A stretch of DNA of 64,000 bases from Mycobacterium deserti (GTDB lineage Bacteria > Actinomycetota > Actinomycetes > Mycobacteriales > Mycobacteriaceae): assembly GCF_025345615.1 (NCBI RefSeq), contig NZ_JAODWD010000004.1, positions 669,158 to 733,157 of the forward strand, in the 5' to 3' direction. Below the pieces are notes generated by a model. It worked only from the letters and a program-made list of their open reading frames with translations, was not told the origin of the DNA and did no database searches. The position numbers were made by a program, and so were the translations under genes. Positions 15,790 to 23,366 of the stretch are shown in pieces. Numbering within the stretch: the first letter of the stretch is position 1; every line of letters starts with the position of its first letter.

Positions 15790-16992
15790 ATGACCAAGCC
15801 GAAACTGAAGTTCAACCCGTACTCGCAGGAGTACTTCGACGATCCCTACGAGATCTATCGGCGGATGCGCGACGAGGCTCCGATTTACTACGACGAGGAA
15901 GACGACTTCTACGCGCTGACCCGCCATGCGGACGTCGCGGCGGCACTCAAGGACCACGAGTCGTTCTCGTCCACCCGCGGGTGCCACCTGTCCATGGTTC
16001 GCTCCGGCCAGGGCTTCCAGAAGTCCATCATCTTCATGGATCCTCCCGAACACCGCTTCATGCGCAGTCTTCTCAACAAGGCGTTCACTCCACGGGCCAT
16101 TCAGTCCCAGCGCGACACCGTCGTTGAACTCGTCGAGCACTACCTATCCACCGCGGACCCCGACCACTTCGACGTCGTGCAGGACTTCTCCGGCCCGTTC
16201 CCGGTCGAGGTGATCACCCGGATGGCCGGTGTGCCCGAGGAGTTCCGCCAGCAGGTCCGGCACTGGATCGACAAGGGCCTGGAAGTCAAGCCGGGTCAGA
16301 TCGAACTGTCCGACGAGAACATGCAGGCCAATATCGACGCGGGGGTCTACTACTACGGCCTCGTGCAGGAGCGTCGGGAGAACCCGCAGGACGACATGAT
16401 CAGTCGTCTGATCGCCGCCGAGATCCCGGGCGAGAACGGCGGAATGCGCAAGCTCGACGACGTCGAGATCACCGGCTTCGTCGCGCTATTGGGCGGCGCC
16501 GGCGCCGAGACGGTCACGAAGTTGGTCGGCAGTGCGGTGGTCGAGTTCGCGCGGCATCCCGAGCAGTGGCAGATGCTGCTCGACGACCGCAGCCTGGTGC
16601 CCGCCGCCGTCGAGGAATTGCTGCGCTACGTGGGCCCGGTGCAGTACAACGTGCGCTACACCCTGAAGGAAGCCCAAGTGCCCAACGGCACGATTCCCGC
16701 GAACAAGCCGGTGTTCCTGATGAAAGCCGCCGCCAACCGCGACCCGCGCGCCTTCGACGACGGCGAGACATTCGACATCACCCGCGACCGCACGCAGGCC
16801 CAGAACCTGGGTCTGGGCTACGGCATCCACAGCTGTCTCGGCGCTGCGCTGGCCCGATTGGAGACGGTCATCGCCCTCGAGCATCTGCTCGACTTCATGC
16901 CGCGTTACGAGGTCGACTTCGACGGCTTGCAGCGCGTGCACATGCAGAATGTCGCCGGCTACCACCATGTGCCGGTGAAGGTCTTGCGATGA
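15790..16992 (+). CDS. Cytochrome P450 (copy 1 of tandem pair)
   Basis: A 400-residue soluble bacterial P450. Seen: I-helix oxygen-binding GGAGAETVTK near residue 237, K-helix ExxR as EELLR near residue 275, and the haem-Cys loop GYGIHSCLGAALARLE near residue 340. About two thirds identical by eye to the P450 at 17221, with a ferredoxin gene between them. It would hydroxylate a hydrophobic substrate using electrons from the ferredoxin. Family number and substrate cannot be assigned from sequence alone. Confidence 0.94.
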   Translation: MTKPKLKFNPYSQEYFDDPYEIYRRMRDEAPIYYDEEDDFYALTRHADVAAALKDHESFSSTRGCHLSMVRSGQGFQKSIIFMDPPEHRFMRSLLNKAFTPRAIQSQRDTVVELVEHYLSTADPDHFDVVQDFSGPFPVEVITRMAGVPEEFRQQVRHWIDKGLEVKPGQIELSDENMQANIDAGVYYYGLVQERRENPQDDMISRLIAAEIPGENGGMRKLDDVEITGFVALLGGAGAETVTKLVGSAVVEFARHPEQWQMLLDDRSLVPAAVEELLRYVGPVQYNVRYTLKEAQVPNGTIPANKPVFLMKAAANRDPRAFDDGETFDITRDRTQAQNLGLGYGIHSCLGAALARLETVIALEHLLDFMPRYEVDFDGLQRVHMQNVAGYHHVPVKVLR

Positions 16993-17186
16993 GCAAGGTC
17001 GAAGTCGACTTCGGGCTGTGCGAGAGCAACGGGGTGTGCATGGGCATCATCCCGGAGGTGTTCGACCTCGACGACGAGGATTATCTGCACGTGCTGCAGG
17101 ACGAAGTGACCCCGGAGAACGAACAACAGATCCGGGAAGCCGTCCGCCAGTGTCCCCGCCAGGCGATCTCGATCCGTGAAGAGTGA
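16989..17186 (+). CDS. Ferredoxin, [3Fe-4S]-type, P450 partner
   Basis: A 65-residue ferredoxin. ATG 16989 overlaps the P450 stop. Seen: CESNGVC at about residues 11-17, then IPEVFDLDDEDY and the distal CPRQAI near residue 55: three cluster Cys with Asn at the variable position. Length and acidic surface are typical for single-cluster ferredoxins serving mycobacterial P450s. It lies between two P450 genes and probably supplies both. Confidence 0.93.
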   Translation: MSKVEVDFGLCESNGVCMGIIPEVFDLDDEDYLHVLQDEVTPENEQQIREAVRQCPRQAISIREE

Positions 17187-17220
17187 CGCCACCACGGAAT
17201 CGGGCCGAGAAGGAGATCTT

Positions 17221-18426
17221 TTGACCACGTCCCAGCTTGTCTTCGACCCGTTCTCCGAGGAGTTCTTCAACGGGCCGTGGGAAACGTACCGGCGCATGCG
17301 CGAAGAGGCTCCGGTGTATTACAACGCCGAGCACGACTTCTATGCGCTGTCACGGCACGAGGACGTGGCCGCGGCGTATAAGGACTTTGGGACCTACTCG
17401 TCGGCATACGGGCTAGATCTGGCCACCGTGCGATCGGAAGAACCCATCGCCGCGAAGATGATCATCCTCATGGACCCGCCGGAGCACCGGCAGATGCGCA
17501 GCCTGGTCAACAAGGTGTTCACGCCGCGGGCCATCGAGGCGATGCGGCCGATGGTGACCGAGACCATCGACCGTTATCTGTCCAGGGTGAACCGCGACCG
17601 CTTCGACGTGGTGCAGGATTTCTCGGCGTTCTTCCCCGTCGAAGTGATCACCCAGATGCTCGGTGTGCCTGAGGAATACCGGCAACAGGTCCGGGAATGG
17701 GTGGACACGTCGCTGCACCGCGAACCCGGCCAGATCGACATGTCCGAGGAGGGCATGCAGGCGATCGGGGAAGCCATGGGGCTGTACTACAGCCTTATTC
17801 AGGAGCGTCGGGCCAACCCGCAGGACGACATGTTCAGCCGCCTCGTCGCCGCCGAGATCGAACGCGAGGACGGCGAGAAGGAATCGCTGGATGACTTCGA
17901 GATCGCCGGTTTCGCAACGCTTCTGGGCGGAGCAGGCGCCGAGACCGTCACCAAGTTGGTAGGCAATGCGGCCGTGACGTTCGCACGCTTCCCCGACCAG
18001 TGGCAGAAGCTGCTCGACGACCGCAGCAAGATCCCGGCAGCAGTCGAGGAATTGCTGCGCTACGAGCCACCCGTGCATTACAACGTGCGGCGGTCGATGC
18101 GCGAGGTGAACCTGCACGGGGTGACCATTCCGGAGGGCAAGCCGGTGTTCCTGCTCGGTGGTTCGGCGCATCGAGATCCCGAAGCGTTCACCGACGCCGA
18201 CTCATTCGACATCGACCGCGACCGTACCGAGGCGCAGAACCTCGGTTTCGGCTACGGGGTGCACAGCTGTCTCGGTGCGGCGCTCGCCCGCATGGAGAGC
18301 GCGATCGCGCTCGACCGGCTCCTCGACTTCATGCCGCGCTACGAGGTCGTCTGGGACGAGTGCCAACGGGTGGCCATGCAGAACGTCGCGGGCTGGTCAC
18401 ACGTCCCCGTGAAGGTGCTGACCTAG
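17221..18426 (+). CDS. Cytochrome P450 (copy 2 of tandem pair)
   Basis: A 401-residue P450. TTG 17221 is chosen because AAGGAG ends five bases upstream; a GTG at 17176 in the same frame would add 15 residues overlapping the ferredoxin. Seen: I-helix GGAGAETVTK, K-helix EELLRYEPP, haem loop GYGVHSCLGAALARME. Paralogue of the P450 at 15790 by local duplication. Possible division of labour: successive hydroxylations of one substrate or different substrates; not decidable here. Confidence 0.93.
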   Translation: MTTSQLVFDPFSEEFFNGPWETYRRMREEAPVYYNAEHDFYALSRHEDVAAAYKDFGTYSSAYGLDLATVRSEEPIAAKMIILMDPPEHRQMRSLVNKVFTPRAIEAMRPMVTETIDRYLSRVNRDRFDVVQDFSAFFPVEVITQMLGVPEEYRQQVREWVDTSLHREPGQIDMSEEGMQAIGEAMGLYYSLIQERRANPQDDMFSRLVAAEIEREDGEKESLDDFEIAGFATLLGGAGAETVTKLVGNAAVTFARFPDQWQKLLDDRSKIPAAVEELLRYEPPVHYNVRRSMREVNLHGVTIPEGKPVFLLGGSAHRDPEAFTDADSFDIDRDRTEAQNLGFGYGVHSCLGAALARMESAIALDRLLDFMPRYEVVWDECQRVAMQNVAGWSHVPVKVLT

Positions 18427-18429
18427 GCG

Positions 18430-19188
18430 ATGCGATTCGTCCTCGTGCACGGCGGTTTTCACGCCGCGTGGTGCTGGGATCGAACGCTTGACGAGCTGCG
18501 GACGCTCGGCCACGACGGGACGGCCGTCGACCTGCCCGGCCACGGTGCGCGGGCCGACGAAGAGTCGACCCTGGCCAACCGCCGCGACGCGATCGTCTCG
18601 GCGCTGCAACCGGGCGATGTCCTCGTCGGGCACTCCGGCGGCGGATTCGACGCCACCCTGGCCGCCGACGCGGCGCCGGATCTGGTCAGCCACGTCGTCT
18701 ACCTCGCCGCGGCGCTGCCTCGTGAGGGCAGGACGTATCCCGAGGCGATGGCGATGCGTGACTCAGAGGAGGGCGAGTTCGACGCCGACGTCGGAGAGAT
18801 GCTGAGCTATCTGAAGTTCGACGACGACGGCGCGATGTGGTTCGCCGACTTCGACGGTGCGTGGCGCTACTTCTACCACGACTGCGACGAGGCCACTGCG
18901 CGTTGGGCGTTCGAGCGGCTGGGCCCCGAACGCTTCGGCGACACCACGGTGACGCCGGTATCGGTGCCGCGATTCTGGGCCGCCGATCTGCCCCGCAGCT
19001 TCATCCGGTGCCTGCAGGACCGGTCGATGCCGCAATGGCTGGCCGACACGGTGACGCGCCGACTCGGCGTGGAGCAGTTGAGCATCGACACGTCGCACTC
19101 GCCGTTCCTGTCCCGGCCGCGCGAGCTCGCCGAACTGCTCGTGCACGCCACCACGACGAAGCCGACGGGCCCACTCGTCCCCCACTGA
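18430..19188 (+). CDS. Alpha/beta-fold hydrolase (esterase / hydroxynitrile-lyase-like)
   Basis: A 252-residue alpha/beta hydrolase. Seen: LVHGGFHAAWCWD at residues 5-17, typical of the MenH/salicylate-esterase/hydroxynitrile-lyase group; DLPGHGARAD; nucleophile elbow LVGHSGGGFDA near residue 63; DTSHSPFLSRP near residue 220 with the catalytic His. Starts 3 bases after the P450 stop, so it is the last gene of the P450 operon. Probably hydrolyses an ester or lactone formed by oxidation. Confidence 0.9.
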   Translation: MRFVLVHGGFHAAWCWDRTLDELRTLGHDGTAVDLPGHGARADEESTLANRRDAIVSALQPGDVLVGHSGGGFDATLAADAAPDLVSHVVYLAAALPREGRTYPEAMAMRDSEEGEFDADVGEMLSYLKFDDDGAMWFADFDGAWRYFYHDCDEATARWAFERLGPERFGDTTVTPVSVPRFWAADLPRSFIRCLQDRSMPQWLADTVTRRLGVEQLSIDTSHSPFLSRPRELAELLVHATTTKPTGPLVPH

Positions 19189-19194
19189 TCTCGC

Positions 19195-19252
19195 CGAGCA
19201 GACGTAAACTTGCCCTTCTGCCGCCGAAAACAGGCAGGTTTGCGTCTGCTCG
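19195..19252. repeat. Left copy of a GAGCAGACGCAAA palindromic repeat
   Basis: Imperfect inverted repeat: arms of 20 bases (19195-19214 and 19233-19252) that pair at 18 positions, the two exceptions being G-U-compatible in RNA. The outer sequence CGAGCAGACG...CGTCTGCTCG is the same as in the right copy at 20191-20246, while the loop differs. It starts seven bases after the hydrolase stop and precedes the DUF559 gene. Confidence 0.85.
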
Positions 19253-19319
19253 CGGAAGTTATCCACAGCTGCGCGTGCCCGCCCTTTCCCGGGCGGCTCC
19301 TACGATCGACGATCGAGAA

Positions 19320-20192
19320 GTGTCCCCGGACGAGCTGTTCGCCCGCAACGGTGGATTGGCGACGACCTCGCAGTTGCTCGACACGATGTCATATCGCACC
19401 CTTGCCAGGCGTGTCCGGACCGGAAAGGTCATCCGAGTCTGGCATGGGGTCTATGCCCAGCATCCGCCTAGCACGATCGACCGGCTCGCGGCGCTCGATG
19501 TGCTATCCGGTAAGTCCATCGTCGCATGCATGAACACCGCCGCAGAGCTCTATGGCTTCGGCACCGAGAATGGCCGCCGCATCCACATCCTCGATCCCGG
19601 CGTTCGCATGCGTCCCGTAGGCGAGTTGATGGTTCACCAGCGAATTGGGGCGCCGCTGAAACGCATTCAGGGGCGGTTGGCTACCGCGCCGGCGTGGACG
19701 GCTGTCGAACTCGCGCGCTCATTGCGACGCCCCCGCGCGCTGGCCACCTTGGACGCCGTGCTGTTCAAGGGGCTCTGCACGCCGACAGACCTGCGCGCGA
19801 CGATCGACGAGCAGAAGGGGCGACGGGGAATTGTGAAAGTACGCGAGCTGATGGAGTACGTCGACGGTCGCTCAGAGTCGCCTATGGAAAGCGAAGCGCG
19901 CCTTGTCTTCATCGATGGCGGACTCCCGATGCCCGAGGTGCAGTACGAAATAGTCGATAGGTGCGGCAAGCTCTGGCGCGTGGACTTCGCCTGGCCCGAC
20001 GCGATGGTGGTCGCTGAATACGAGAGTATGGAGTGGCACGCGACGCCGGAAGCGCTGCGGCACGACCGCATGAAGGTCGCCCGATTACAGGAATGCGGTT
20101 GGATGAGCATTCCCTTGGTGGTCGACGATGTACGGCGACATCCCCTTGATCTGGTGGCACGCATCGCCGCGCACGTGGACCAAGCCGGCTGA
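19320..20192 (+). CDS. DUF559 (Vsr/PD-(D/E)xK nuclease-like) protein with AbiEi-like N-terminal domain
   Basis: A 290-residue protein; GTG 19320 (SPDELFARNGG) is the only plausible start. Residues ~1-60 resemble the winged-helix AbiEi-type N-terminal domain (LLDTMSYRTLARRVRTGKV, RVWHGVY). The C-terminal ~100 residues show the DUF559 pattern related to very-short-patch-repair endonucleases: PMESEARLVF, WRVDFAWPDAMVVAEYES, RHDRMKVARLQECGW, with the Glu/Asp/Glu set of a PD-(D/E)xK site. No partner toxin gene is adjacent. Palindromic repeats of one family flank it on both sides, which suggests it travels as a unit. Unrelated to the catabolic genes. Confidence 0.85.
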   Translation: MSPDELFARNGGLATTSQLLDTMSYRTLARRVRTGKVIRVWHGVYAQHPPSTIDRLAALDVLSGKSIVACMNTAAELYGFGTENGRRIHILDPGVRMRPVGELMVHQRIGAPLKRIQGRLATAPAWTAVELARSLRRPRALATLDAVLFKGLCTPTDLRATIDEQKGRRGIVKVRELMEYVDGRSESPMESEARLVFIDGGLPMPEVQYEIVDRCGKLWRVDFAWPDAMVVAEYESMEWHATPEALRHDRMKVARLQECGWMSIPLVVDDVRRHPLDLVARIAAHVDQAG

Positions 20193-20246
20193 GCAGACGC
20201 AAACATGCCCAAAATGGGCACAAGTCAGTCAGTTTTGCGTCTGCTC
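20191..20246. repeat. Right copy of the GAGCAGACGCAAA palindromic repeat
   Basis: Perfect 13-bp arms (20191-20203 and 20234-20246) in the same outer sequence as the left copy, with an inner hairpin TGCCCA-AAA-TGGGCA at 20206-20220. It overlaps the last bases of the DUF559 stop codon and ends just before the convergent DUF1330 gene, so it could also terminate transcription on both sides. Confidence 0.85.
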
Positions 20247-20259
20247 GCGATAGAAAGGG

Positions 20260-20547
20260 CTATCCCAGGCCGTGCAGGATGACGCCGTTGCACTCGGCGG
20301 CGGCCTGCCGCAGCTTGGCGGCCTCCTGGTAGGCGTCGGAGTAATACCACTCGCGGGCCGCCTCTTCGGACTCGAATTCGAGCAGCACGGTCTGGGTGCC
20401 GTGCCAGGTGCCCTCGATGACCTCGGCCTTGGTGTCGAACGACAACAGCGTCGCGCCTGCCATCGCCTGGCTCGCGAGCTTGCCGTACTCGGCCATACCG
20501 GCCGGGTCCTTGACGTCCTCGGTGATGAGGATGTACGCCTTGGCCAC
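20260..20547 (-). CDS. DUF1330 family protein
   Basis: A 95-residue protein of the DUF1330 dimeric alpha/beta-barrel family. Seen: AYILITEDVKDPAGMAEYG at the N-terminus, EVIEGTW near residue 45, and LEFESEEAAREWY near residue 57, which are hallmark segments. Function of the family is unknown; it is often found among catabolic genes. Last gene of the minus-strand run from 24626, 16 bases after the ferredoxin. Confidence 0.88.
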   Translation of the reverse strand: MAKAYILITEDVKDPAGMAEYGKLASQAMAGATLLSFDTKAEVIEGTWHGTQTVLLEFESEEAAREWYYSDAYQEAAKLRQAAAECNGVILHGLG

Positions 20548-20563
20548 TCGAAACTCCTTCTTA

Positions 20564-20755
20564 TCAGTCGATTTCGCGGATAGCTCGTTCGGGACAGTTC
20601 GCTATCGCCTCGCGCGCAGCGGATTCGAATTCCGCAGGCACCTCTTCGGGATCCGCGACCGCCCAGCCGTCGTCGTTCAGGTCGAACACCTCGGGGCACA
20701 ACGTCAGGCACATGCCGTGGCCCGCACAGCGATCCTCGTCGACGGTGACCTTCAT
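20564..20755 (-). CDS. Ferredoxin, P450 partner
   Basis: A 63-residue ferredoxin. Seen: CAGHGMCLTLCPEVF at residues ~10-24 and distal NCPERAI near residue 54. It carries the C-x2-H-x2-C arrangement of [3Fe-4S] ferredoxins plus an additional Cys (before PEVF) that the two other ferredoxins in the window lack. ATG 20755 overlaps the stop of the P450 (ATGA), so it is that enzyme's likely electron donor. Confidence 0.93.
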   Translation of the reverse strand: MKVTVDEDRCAGHGMCLTLCPEVFDLNDDGWAVADPEEVPAEFESAAREAIANCPERAIREID

Positions 20756-22041
20756 CGCCGGTCACCGCCCGCCACGTCGAACTCCAGGTGCAGTGAGGTG
20801 AGCCCACGCAGGATGTACGTCGGAATGTATTGGTAGCGGCGATCTCCGGCCGGACCGTGGTGCGCCTCGCTGATCCGGATGTCGGTGGTGCGATCCAGCA
20901 ACCGCTCGAGTCCGACGCGGGTCTCGGCGCGGGCCAGCGGAGCACCCGGGCAGCTGTGGATGCCGCGGCCGAATGCCAGGTGCTGGCGCGCGTTCTTGCG
21001 GTCGGGGTCGAACGTGTCGGGATTCTCGAACCGGCGCGGATCGCGGTTGGCCGCACCGTTGATCACCATCACGGTGCACCCGGCTCCGAGCTGCTGCTCG
21101 CCGACGGTCGTGGGCACCCGCGACAGCCGGAAGTCACCCTTGACGGGGCTCTCGATGCGCAGGCACTCCTCGATGAAGTTCCCCAGCAGGCTGCGGTCCT
21201 CGCGCAACCTGCGCTGGATGTCGGGCTGGTCCCCCATCACCTTCAGCGCGGTCGACAGCAGCCGCACTGTCGTCTCCTGTCCTGCTGAGAAGACGTTGGT
21301 GGCCACCCGGACGACGTCACCGACCTCGGGCGTCGTGCCGTCCGGGAACGTCGCGGTGGCCAGGCCCGTGAGCACGTCGTCGCGCGGTTCGCGCCGGCGA
21401 TCCTCGACATACTCGGCGAACACCTCGTACAGGTACTCCAGGGGCGTCTTGTTCATCGTCTTGTCGGCATTGCCCACCGCGCTGCCGTGGGTGCCGCGTG
21501 CCAGGCGCTCGAGTAGCTCCGCGCGGTCCTCGTCCGGTACGCCGAGCAGGTCAGCGATCACCCGCAAGGTGAACGGCGCAGCGAATCCGGTGATGAATTC
21601 GCCCTCGCCCGGTGCGAGGAAGTCGTCGAGGATGTCGTCGGCGAGCGCCCACATCGCGTCCTCGTTCTCCTTGAGGCGCTTGGGCGTGATCAGCCGCATC
21701 AGCAAGGCGCGGTGATTCGTGTGCGTCGGCGGGTCGAGCGTGGGCAACTGGTCGCTGAACGGAATCTCGTCGCGGTGCTTGACGATCAGATCGGTGACAT
21801 CGTCCCCCTCGAGCGGCACCGGGAAACCGGGGAACGGCCCGGTCACCGAGATGCAGGACGAGAACGTCTCCGCGTCGTTGTAGACCTCGACGGCCTCCTG
21901 CCAGCCGGTCACCATCGTCACGCCGTAGTGGTCCTCGCGGCTGACCGGGCACTTGTTGCGCAACGCCTCGTAGAACCGATACGGGTCATCCGTCAGGCGA
22001 CTGTCCCGAAAGAAGTCGACCGAGGTCAGGTCCTCCGCCAT
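20752..22041 (-). CDS. Cytochrome P450
   Basis: A 429-residue P450. Seen: I-helix FSAGQETTVRLL near residue 250 (Gln-Glu-Thr variant), K-helix EECLRIESP near residue 292, and haem loop AFGRGIHSCPGAPLARAE near residue 357 with Pro after the Cys. It lies downstream of a Rieske-small protein-TauD set and is followed by its ferredoxin. A GAGAACGTGATTCTC palindrome 27 bases upstream of the start suggests its own promoter and shared control with the 5514/5795 promoters. Confidence 0.93.
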   Translation of the reverse strand: MAEDLTSVDFFRDSRLTDDPYRFYEALRNKCPVSREDHYGVTMVTGWQEAVEVYNDAETFSSCISVTGPFPGFPVPLEGDDVTDLIVKHRDEIPFSDQLPTLDPPTHTNHRALLMRLITPKRLKENEDAMWALADDILDDFLAPGEGEFITGFAAPFTLRVIADLLGVPDEDRAELLERLARGTHGSAVGNADKTMNKTPLEYLYEVFAEYVEDRRREPRDDVLTGLATATFPDGTTPEVGDVVRVATNVFSAGQETTVRLLSTALKVMGDQPDIQRRLREDRSLLGNFIEECLRIESPVKGDFRLSRVPTTVGEQQLGAGCTVMVINGAANRDPRRFENPDTFDPDRKNARQHLAFGRGIHSCPGAPLARAETRVGLERLLDRTTDIRISEAHHGPAGDRRYQYIPTYILRGLTSLHLEFDVAGGDRR

Positions 22042-22067
22042 GCGTGCTCCATTTCAACGGTCCCAGG

Positions 22068-22082
22068 GCCACGAGAACGTGA
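22068..22082. promoter_or_regulatory. Operator palindrome GAGAACGTGATTCTC
   Basis: Third copy of GAGAAYNNNATTCTY in the window, 27-41 bases upstream of the P450 start at 22041 and within the 129-base gap to the TauD gene. One mismatch from perfect symmetry. It looks like a repressor site for the P450-ferredoxin-DUF1330 unit. Confidence 0.55.
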
Positions 22083-22170
22083 TTCTCATATGCGGGTATC
22101 AGATTTCCATAGTGGGTACGTCGGCGTCAACGACGGTGCTAAGCGCCCGCCCAGCACGAACGCGGGGAAA

Positions 22171-23016
22171 CTACTGAATCGGCTCGTCGCCGAGCACCGT
22201 CGTGCGCAGCATCTCGCGCGGTGAATCCGGGTCGTACGGCGCAGCGCGGTGCAGGACGCCGTTGTTGTCCCAGATGACCGTGTCGCCGACGGACCAGCTG
22301 TGGCTGTACACAAGCTCCGGCGCGGTAGCCCGGTCGAGGAGGTCGGCGAGCAGTGCCCGACCCTCGTCGAGATCCATGCCGACGACGTAGTCGGCCGACG
22401 CGCCCAACACCAGCGACTTGCGGCCGCTGCGGTGAGTCCACACCAGCGGATGCTCGTGGGTGGGACGCGACCGCCACCTGGCCACCAATTCCGGCGACGG
22501 ATCGGGATGCACCCGGCGCTGCGAGGCCTCGAGCGAATGCACCACTCGCAACGACCCGAAGCGTTGTTTCTCCTCGTCGCTGAACGCCTCGTAGGCGGCG
22601 TACGAATTCGCGAACTCGGTCTCGCCGCCGCTATCGGCCACCTGCTTGGCCGACAGCACGGTCGCCTTCTGCGGGCACTCGTCGTTGGTCGGGGTACATC
22701 CGTCGATGTGCCAGTCGAATGTGGCACGCAGGTAGGCCGCCGACGAGTTCTTGGACTTGTCCAGCGTCACCGGGTAGATGCCGGCAACCGGATGATGGCC
22801 GTCGGACGAGTGGTCGATCTCGCCGAGGCGCCGGCAGAATGCCACCTGCGCCTCGGGTGTCAGTCCGAGACCGGGAAACACCAGCACGCCATTGTCTTCC
22901 AGCGCGTCGAGGACCGCGGAGCCCAGCGCATCGTCGGACGCCAGCACCTCGGAGTCCAGGCCTGTCACCTCCGCTCCGACCGATGCGGTGAGCTTGTTGA
23001 TCGTCAGCAGACTCAT
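22171..23016 (-). CDS. TauD/TfdA family Fe(II)/2-oxoglutarate-dependent dioxygenase
   Basis: A 281-residue alpha-ketoglutarate-dependent dioxygenase. Seen: iron-binding HxD as WHIDGCTP near residue 103, distal His in GVLHRAAPY near residue 258, and the 2-oxoglutarate Arg in REMLRTTV near residue 270. Follows the Rieske oxygenase and the small helical protein (gap 16 bases). A related gene at 53499 occupies the same position behind another Rieske gene. Substrate unknown. Confidence 0.92.
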   Translation of the reverse strand: MSLLTINKLTASVGAEVTGLDSEVLASDDALGSAVLDALEDNGVLVFPGLGLTPEAQVAFCRRLGEIDHSSDGHHPVAGIYPVTLDKSKNSSAAYLRATFDWHIDGCTPTNDECPQKATVLSAKQVADSGGETEFANSYAAYEAFSDEEKQRFGSLRVVHSLEASQRRVHPDPSPELVARWRSRPTHEHPLVWTHRSGRKSLVLGASADYVVGMDLDEGRALLADLLDRATAPELVYSHSWSVGDTVIWDNNGVLHRAAPYDPDSPREMLRTTVLGDEPIQ

Positions 23017-23032
23017 ATTTGTCGTCCCGTCC

Positions 23033-23365
23033 TCATGGCACCGGCGCGCTGACGCGGTCGATCACGGCATCAGCGGAGTCGGCGGGTTTCTGGGTACCGA
23101 AGACCTCGACAGCCATCGAGACCATGATCATCGAATAGATCAGATGCAGGAGATTCAGCGCATCCTCCGGCACGTCGTCGAGCGGAAACTTGTCGCAGTA
23201 GTCGATCGCCTCTTCGAAGCGCGGCGAGAACGCGTCGTAGAATTCGCGGATTTCCGGCATGGGAGTTGCCAGCCGGGTGGCCCACCGTTCCGGTTCGGTT
23301 GCTAGACACCATTTCTCGGCGAACGGCTCGAACTCGGCGAAAGCGCTCGGCAGTTTCGGCGACAT
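23033..23365 (-). CDS. Small helical protein of unknown function, Rieske-oxygenase neighbour (copy 1)
   Basis: A 110-residue protein, start ATG 23365 one base after the Rieske oxygenase stop region. I do not recognise the family. It contains a conserved core EIREFYDAF, EEAIDYCDKF, DDVPEDALNL and LLHLIYSMI, predicted mostly helical, with no Cys/His metal motif. Homologues follow the other two Rieske oxygenases in this window (28245-28607 and 54334-54657). It is not a ring-hydroxylating beta subunit (those are ~170 residues with a cystatin-like fold). Best guess: an accessory or stabilising subunit of the oxygenase. Confidence 0.8.
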   Translation of the reverse strand: MSPKLPSAFAEFEPFAEKWCLATEPERWATRLATPMPEIREFYDAFSPRFEEAIDYCDKFPLDDVPEDALNLLHLIYSMIMVSMAVEVFGTQKPADSADAVIDRVSAPVP

Positions 23366-23366
23366 G

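Noticed and set aside
19320..20192. AbiE-type toxin-antitoxin system
   Set aside because: Only an AbiEi-like head domain is seen; no nucleotidyltransferase toxin gene is adjacent, so a complete system cannot be claimed.
22068..22082. Classical KstR operator
   Set aside because: Half-sites AGAAC and ATTCT are spaced one base too far apart for TnnAACnnGTTnnA; treated as a separate motif family.
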